Shown here one piece after another: positions 5,142 through 8,392 of a DNA stretch of 8,392 nucleotides. Origin of the DNA: Actinomycetota bacterium (GTDB lineage Bacteria; Actinomycetota; Actinomycetes; Nanopelagicales; Nanopelagicaceae). A program made the position numbers and the translations under genes. Each line of letters opens with the position of its first letter. Position 1 is the stretch's first letter. A model generated the notes under the pieces. It was given only the letters and a program-made list of their open reading frames with translations, had not been told where the DNA came from and made no database searches. The stretch covers positions 1 through 8,392 of the forward strand of contig RGYL01000024.1 in assembly GCA_010032085.1 (NCBI GenBank), in the 5' to 3' direction.

Positions 5142-6212
5142 TTGAAACTCCCTGATTTTCCTTGGGATGCCCTAGCCCCATATGGGCAACGGGCAAGATC
5201 CCACCCGCAAGGTGCGATAGATCTCTCGCAAGGCACTCCGGTTGATCCAACCCCAGATTTCATCCAAGCCGAACTTCGCGCATCAGCCAACTCTCCAAGT
5301 TATCCAGTAACGACTGGCTCAAAAGAGTTACGAGATTCACTAACAAGGTATGCCCGCGAAATCTTGGGGGCAAGTGGGGAATTTGATGTTCTACCTACCA
5401 TCGGATCAAAAGAGATGGTTGCGCTTCTGCCATTTCTCTTGGAAGCAAAGCGGATATTGATTCCAAAGATTGCTTATCCAACCTACCGGGTCGGCGGCAT
5501 GCTGGCCAAGGCCGAAGTTATTGAAGTAGATATTGATCCATCCGGATGGCCTACAAACGATATAGATCTAGTCTGGCTAAATACACCTTCAAATCCAACG
5601 GGAAGAGTTCATAGCGAAAATGAGATGGGCGCCGTATTGGATTGGTCAAGAGCAAATGGGATTGTGATTGCAAGTGATGAGTGCTATCTACCCTTCCCAG
5701 ATAAGAAAAGCGGGATTTCAATTCTTAAGCTGGCATCAGGAGATAACAAAAATCTAATTGCGCTCCACTCGCTATCGAAACGAAGCAATCTCGCTGGTTA
5801 TCGCGCCGCTTTCGCCGTTGGAGATAGCGCCATTATCAGCAAGCTGTTAGAGATTCGAAAGCATATGGGAATGATGGTTCCACTTCCCGTGCAGCGAGCC
5901 ATGAGCATCGCCTTAAGCGATGAGAAACATGTGATTGCACAAGGCGAGCTTTATCGAAATCGCAGAGCAAGGCTTTCATTGGCGTTGCTCGAGAATGGCT
6001 TCAAGATTGAAAATTCGGAATCAGGTTTATACATCTGGTGTACTCGAGGTGAGGAGGATTGGCAGAGCGTCGCGTGGTTCGCGGAGCGCGGCATCATCGT
6101 CACTCCGGGGAATTTTTATGGGCAAGCGGGCAACCGGCATATTCGAATTGCCCTAACCGCTACCGATGCGAAAATCGATGAAGCGGCAGCACGAATAGGT
6201 AAAGCGCTATGA
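5142..6212 (+). CDS. dapC: N-succinyldiaminopimelate aminotransferase DapC
   Basis: A 356-residue fold-type I PLP aminotransferase. DapC makes N-succinyl-LL-diaminopimelate from glutamate and the keto acid, a step to lysine and the peptidoglycan cross-linking residue. Features in order are: FPWDALAPY at the N-terminus, IDLSQGTPVDP (27-36), a TIGSKE turn (86-91), NTPSNPTG with N151, SDECY with D179 and Y182 near the PLP ring, HSLSKRSNLAGYR with Schiff-base Lys213, KHMGMMVP (240-247), and HIRIALT with carboxylate-binding Arg335. The sequence follows my memory of M. tuberculosis DapC (Rv1178) closely along its length. The start is TTG at 5142 with AGGA 4 nt upstream, a short spacing, so initiation may rely on coupling to the ferredoxin stop 6 bp before. 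The stop overlaps the next ATG (ATGA). A related broad-specificity aminotransferase is the only alternative. Confidence 0.9.
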   Translation: MKLPDFPWDALAPYGQRARSHPQGAIDLSQGTPVDPTPDFIQAELRASANSPSYPVTTGSKELRDSLTRYAREILGASGEFDVLPTIGSKEMVALLPFLLEAKRILIPKIAYPTYRVGGMLAKAEVIEVDIDPSGWPTNDIDLVWLNTPSNPTGRVHSENEMGAVLDWSRANGIVIASDECYLPFPDKKSGISILKLASGDNKNLIALHSLSKRSNLAGYRAAFAVGDSAIISKLLEIRKHMGMMVPLPVQRAMSIALSDEKHVIAQGELYRNRRARLSLALLENGFKIENSESGLYIWCTRGEEDWQSVAWFAERGIIVTPGNFYGQAGNRHIRIALTATDAKIDEAAARIGKAL

Positions 6213-7192
6213 AAGCAATTAAAAAAGCGATTCTTCTCGTAGGTGGAAAAGGCACGAGATTAATGCCGCTAACTACAAGCGTCCCAAAACCCATGCTTCG
6301 CATAGCGGGCGCTCCCGTAACTGAGCACCAGATCATCAAAGCCCGTGATGCTGGTGTTACTGAATTGGTTTTAGCAACCTCCTACCTTGCAGATGTATTC
6401 AAGCCTTACTTTGGCGACGGCTCTCGCTTTGGGATAAATATTAAGTATGCCTTTGAAGATCAACCTCTTGGTACTGGAGGGGCGATTGCAAATGCCGCCG
6501 AAGTTTTATCACTTGCTTCGGATGAATCTATTTACATCTTTAACGGCGATGTTCTTAGTGCACATGATTTGCTGGCACAAGCCGAACTTCATAATCGAAA
6601 TTCAGCCGCTGTGACATTGCATCTTGTTGAAGTGGATGATGCGCGGGCTTATGGCTGTGTTCCGATATCTAATGAGGGCAGAGTCCTGGATTTCCTAGAG
6701 AAAATGGATAACCCAATCGCAAAGACCATCAATGCTGGTTGCTACATATTCACAAGGACCGCGGTGGAGGAGATTCCACGAGCCCAAGTAGTTTCAGTCG
6801 AACGCGAAACCTTCCCACAAATTCTTAAATCCGGCCGTCCGATATACGGGTATTGCAACTCTGATTACTGGATTGATATGGGCACACCGGCTTCGATGAT
6901 AAAGGCCTCAAGAGATTTGGTTATGAATCCTCAAATCTCGCGCGCTACTCCACAAATCCAAGGCGAATCATTGATTTCCCCTACCGCAAAAGTCCATCCA
7001 AATGCAAATGTGGGAGCGGGCTCTTTTGTAGAAGATCGCGTGAGTATTGGTGAAAATTCTCATGTACTTGGTTCGATTATTGGCGCAGATTCAATTATTG
7101 AAGGCGAAGTTTTCATTGAAAATAGCTATCTTGCGCCACATTCTCGCGTCAAAAGTGGTTCAAAATTGCAGGGTGAGATTTTCGGTTTTTGA
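6209..7192 (+). CDS. manB: Sugar nucleotidyltransferase, probable mannose-1-phosphate guanylyltransferase
   Basis: A 327-residue nucleotidyltransferase likely to make GDP-mannose from GTP and mannose-1-phosphate. The N-terminal Rossmann-like domain has the signature GGKGTRLMPLT (12-22) and PKPML (26-30), PLGTGGA (86-92) for base contact, NGDVL with metal-binding D114, NAG (175-177), and WIDMGTP with D223. From about residue 255 a left-handed beta-helix begins (ISPTAKVHPNANVG, then SIGENSHVLGSIIGADSIIEG). This two-domain build fits the actinobacterial ManB/Rv3264c and eukaryote-like Mpg1 type, but at 327 residues it is shorter than the usual roughly 360. Sequence alone does not settle GTP versus another nucleotide, so glucose-1-phosphate uridylyl- or thymidylyltransferase remains possible. 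It overlaps dapC by 4 bp and whiB lies just downstream, as I recall for Rv3264c/Rv3260c. GDP-mannose would feed envelope glycans such as the products of the GT2 further on. Confidence 0.83.
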   Translation: MKAIKKAILLVGGKGTRLMPLTTSVPKPMLRIAGAPVTEHQIIKARDAGVTELVLATSYLADVFKPYFGDGSRFGINIKYAFEDQPLGTGGAIANAAEVLSLASDESIYIFNGDVLSAHDLLAQAELHNRNSAAVTLHLVEVDDARAYGCVPISNEGRVLDFLEKMDNPIAKTINAGCYIFTRTAVEEIPRAQVVSVERETFPQILKSGRPIYGYCNSDYWIDMGTPASMIKASRDLVMNPQISRATPQIQGESLISPTAKVHPNANVGAGSFVEDRVSIGENSHVLGSIIGADSIIEGEVFIENSYLAPHSRVKSGSKLQGEIFGF

Positions 7193-7204
7193 CGTCAAAT
7201 CAAC

Positions 7205-7233
7205 TTGACTCTTTCGAATAACAAGCGTGTAAT
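7205..7233 (+). promoter_or_regulatory. whiB promoter
   Basis: TTGACT (7205-7210) and TGTAAT (7228-7233) are each one base from the consensus boxes and are separated by 17 nt, the ideal spacing. Transcription would begin near 7240, giving a leader of about 45 nt. This is the best full promoter in the window and lies in its largest gap (7193-7285), so whiB appears to be controlled separately from the ferredoxin-dapC-manB unit. Confidence 0.7.
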
Positions 7234-7243
7234 TCTCCTTGTT
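7220..7243. promoter_or_regulatory. Inverted repeat centred on the whiB -10 box
   Basis: AACAAG (7220-7225) and CTTGTT (7238-7243) form perfect 6-bp arms around a 12-bp centre that contains the -10 box. The place and symmetry suit an operator for a dimeric repressor, but a single 6-bp dyad can arise by chance and it matches no regulator site I know. Confidence 0.35.
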
Positions 7244-7245
7244 GC

Positions 7246-7263
7246 GCCGACCTAGGGGTCGGC
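7246..7263 (+). promoter_or_regulatory. GC-rich hairpin in the whiB leader
   Basis: GCCGACC (7246-7252) pairs perfectly with GGTCGGC (7257-7263) over a TAGG loop, placing a stable 7-bp stem only a few bases after the predicted transcription start and 9 nt before the AGGAG site. An alternative, exclusive pairing joins GGGG (7255-7258) with CCCC (7263-7266). No T-run follows, so it is not an intrinsic terminator. It could stabilise the mRNA, tune translation, or be a DNA-binding dyad. Confidence 0.6.
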
Positions 7264-7272
7264 CCCTGTCGT

Positions 7273-7277
7273 AGGAG
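7273..7277 (+). promoter_or_regulatory. whiB ribosome binding site
   Basis: AGGAG with an 8-nt spacer to the ATG at 7286. It lies just beyond the leader hairpin, so folding there could affect access to it. Confidence 0.65.
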
Positions 7278-7285
7278 TTCAGCTG

Positions 7286-7579
7286 ATGACTGATGCTCGT
7301 CGAAATGAGCACAACCCCATCCCCGGTCCCTCAATCCAATTAGGCAATGGCGAAATTATTGAGCTTTCCTGGCAAGAGCGCGCTCTCTGCGCCCAGACCG
7401 ATCCTGAAGCTTTTTTTCCTGAGAAAGGCGGATCTACGCGTGAGGCGAAGCGAGTTTGCCTCTCCTGCGAAGTACGCCAGGAATGTCTGGAATACGCTCT
7501 AGCCCATGATGAAAGATTTGGAATCTGGGGCGGACTCTCAGAGCGCGAACGTCGTCGCTTGAAGCGTCGACCTGCGTAA
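7286..7579 (+). CDS. whiB: WhiB-family iron-sulfur transcription factor (WhiB/WhiB2/WhmD)
   Basis: A 97-residue Wbl protein. The four [4Fe-4S] ligands are C35, C58, C61 and C67 (C-x22-C-x2-C-x5-C). The GIWGG turn is at 79-83, followed by the basic DNA-binding tail RERRRLKRR. The run ALCAQTDPEAFFPEKGGSTREAK identifies the WhiB2/WhmD subgroup, orthologous to Streptomyces WhiB, rather than WhiB1. These proteins bind the principal sigma factor and act with WhiA to control cell division and, in spore formers, septation. The first 27 residues (MTDARRNEHNPIPGPS...) form a variable polar tail, probably flexible. Own promoter, leader hairpin and AGGAG site are described separately. A GT2 gene follows after 36 bp. 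Nothing in the window shows sporulation, so a role in ordinary division is the likelier reading. Confidence 0.95.
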   Translation: MTDARRNEHNPIPGPSIQLGNGEIIELSWQERALCAQTDPEAFFPEKGGSTREAKRVCLSCEVRQECLEYALAHDERFGIWGGLSERERRRLKRRPA

Positions 7580-7615
7580 CCTTCTTTCCTAATCTTCTAA
7601 ATCCAAGGCGGTGAG

Positions 7616-8392
7616 ATGCCGACTTCTATCTCAAATTCTTTACGCTCTCGCCATCATGTCACGGCAATTCTCATCTCGCATGATGGTGCAACTTGGTTAC
7701 CCGAAGTTGTTGCCTCACTTGCAAAACAGCGTCATGAAATCGATCAACTCATCGCTGTAGATACTGGCTCGAAAGATGAATCACTTCGGTTAATTAAGAA
7801 TGCGGGAATCCAAGCTCTCACGGCGCCTCGCGATACTGGCTTTGGGGCAGCTGTAGATATTGCGCTGGCAAGTCCACGCTTAAGACGTAGCCCAGAAGGA
7901 GTTACGGAATGGATCTGGTTGATTCATGATGATTCTGCACCACAAGCAGATGCTCTCCTTGAGCTACTAGTTGCGGTTGATGAGAAGCCGAATGTTGCGC
8001 TGGCCGGAGCGAAATTGCGCGGTTGGTATGACCGCAATCATCTTCTAGAAGTAGGCGTGAGTATTGCTGGAAATGGTGCGCGTTGGACTGGTTTGGAATT
8101 TCGCGAGCAAGATCAAGGTCAACATGATGGAGTTAAAGAAGTTCTTTCAGTCAGTACCGCAGGCGCACTAATAAGGCGAGATGTATTTGAAGAGATCGGT
8201 GGTTTTGATAAAGAGTTATCGCTTTTTAGAGATGATGTAGATCTCGGGTGGCGCATTCATACCGCCGGGCACACGGCAATCATTGCTCCGAGCGCTGTCC
8301 TCTTTCATGCCGAAGCCGCTGCCAACGAAAGGCGAGCCGTAGATGTAACCGATGCTTTCCTACATCGCCCACTTCTTCTCGACCGGCGCCAT
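7616..8392 (+). CDS. Family 2 glycosyltransferase, N-terminal part; runs off the right edge
   Basis: An open frame from the ATG at 7616 continues to the last base without a stop: 259 residues are visible. AAGG lies 7 nt before the ATG. The GT-A fold signatures are VTAILISHDG (15-24), LIAVDTGSKDES (46-57) with nucleotide-contact D49, a possible metal motif in WLIHDDSAP (D105, D106), and AGALIRRDVFEEIGGFDKELSLFRDDVDLGWR (182-213). In that last block, the DDVDLGWR end stands for the usual ED-containing acceptor/catalytic site, with Asp in place of the common Glu. FHAEAAA follows. It transfers a sugar from a nucleotide donor to an unknown acceptor, probably an envelope glycan. Rhamnosyl- or galactosyl-type enzymes look similar. 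In other actinobacteria GT2 genes of this kind can continue into a long membrane segment; the length here cannot be known. The nearby GDP-mannose enzyme may supply a donor, but this is inference. Confidence 0.85.
   Translation, partial: MPTSISNSLRSRHHVTAILISHDGATWLPEVVASLAKQRHEIDQLIAVDTGSKDESLRLIKNAGIQALTAPRDTGFGAAVDIALASPRLRRSPEGVTEWIWLIHDDSAPQADALLELLVAVDEKPNVALAGAKLRGWYDRNHLLEVGVSIAGNGARWTGLEFREQDQGQHDGVKEVLSVSTAGALIRRDVFEEIGGFDKELSLFRDDVDLGWRIHTAGHTAIIAPSAVLFHAEAAANERRAVDVTDAFLHRPLLLDRRH

Noticed and set aside
7246..7266. The whiB leader hairpin as an intrinsic terminator for manB
   Set aside because: No T-tract follows and it lies downstream of a near-consensus promoter, next to the whiB ribosome site.
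1..8392. CRISPR array, insertion sequence, phage, toxin-antitoxin or defence genes
   Set aside because: No repeated units, transposase, integrase or nuclease signatures were seen; every sizeable frame is accounted for by housekeeping-type genes.

Overview
The window looks like a chromosomal core region of an actinobacterium with moderate to low GC (roughly half by eye). The markers are WhiB, the mycothiol deacetylase MshB, a FasR-type TetR regulator paired with a DUF3107 protein, a 7Fe ferredoxin next to DapC, and a GDP-mannose pyrophosphorylase. Such GC, together with very tight packing (start/stop overlaps, intergenic gaps of 6 to 93 bp), fits streamlined freshwater actinobacteria such as Nanopelagicales/acI. 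That placement is an inference; no rRNA or other strong phylogenetic marker is present.

Layout. 1-1169 (+): the 3' end of an MpaB-type (DUF2236) oxygenase gene, then a small ParA-like ATPase overlapping it by 4 bp. 1166-2091 (-): DUF3107 gene and, upstream of it, the TetR regulator fasR. The DUF3107 gene meets parA tail to tail with a 4-bp overlap. 2151-3343 (+): mshB and a small four-helix membrane protein, also overlapping by 4 bp. 3336-4751 (-): cysS, overlapping the membrane-protein gene tail to tail by 8 bp. 4812-7192 (+): 7Fe ferredoxin, dapC and a mannose-1-phosphate guanylyltransferase, with a 6-bp gap and then a 4-bp overlap. 7286-8392 (+): whiB with its own promoter and a hairpin-bearing leader, then a family 2 glycosyltransferase that runs off the right edge. 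No intergenic stretch exceeds 93 bp. I see no tRNA, rRNA, insertion sequence, CRISPR array or phage gene.

Functional themes. These are redox buffering (MshB for mycothiol, ferredoxin), cysteine use (CysRS), lysine/peptidoglycan precursor synthesis (DapC), envelope glycan supply (GDP-mannose enzyme and GT2), lipid regulation (FasR-like), and cell-division or differentiation control (WhiB). From memory, several of these pairs are adjacent or near each other in Mycobacterium tuberculosis (Rv3208/Rv3208A; Rv1170/Rv1171 and Rv1177/Rv1178; Rv3260c/Rv3264c). Here they lie end to end in 8 kb.

I found no clear new defence, mobile or biosynthetic system. The points most worth checking are the ParA-like ATPase lacking the signature lysine, the nested inverted repeats around the whiB promoter and leader, the CysRS sequence subtype, and the signs of leaderless transcription at several starts.
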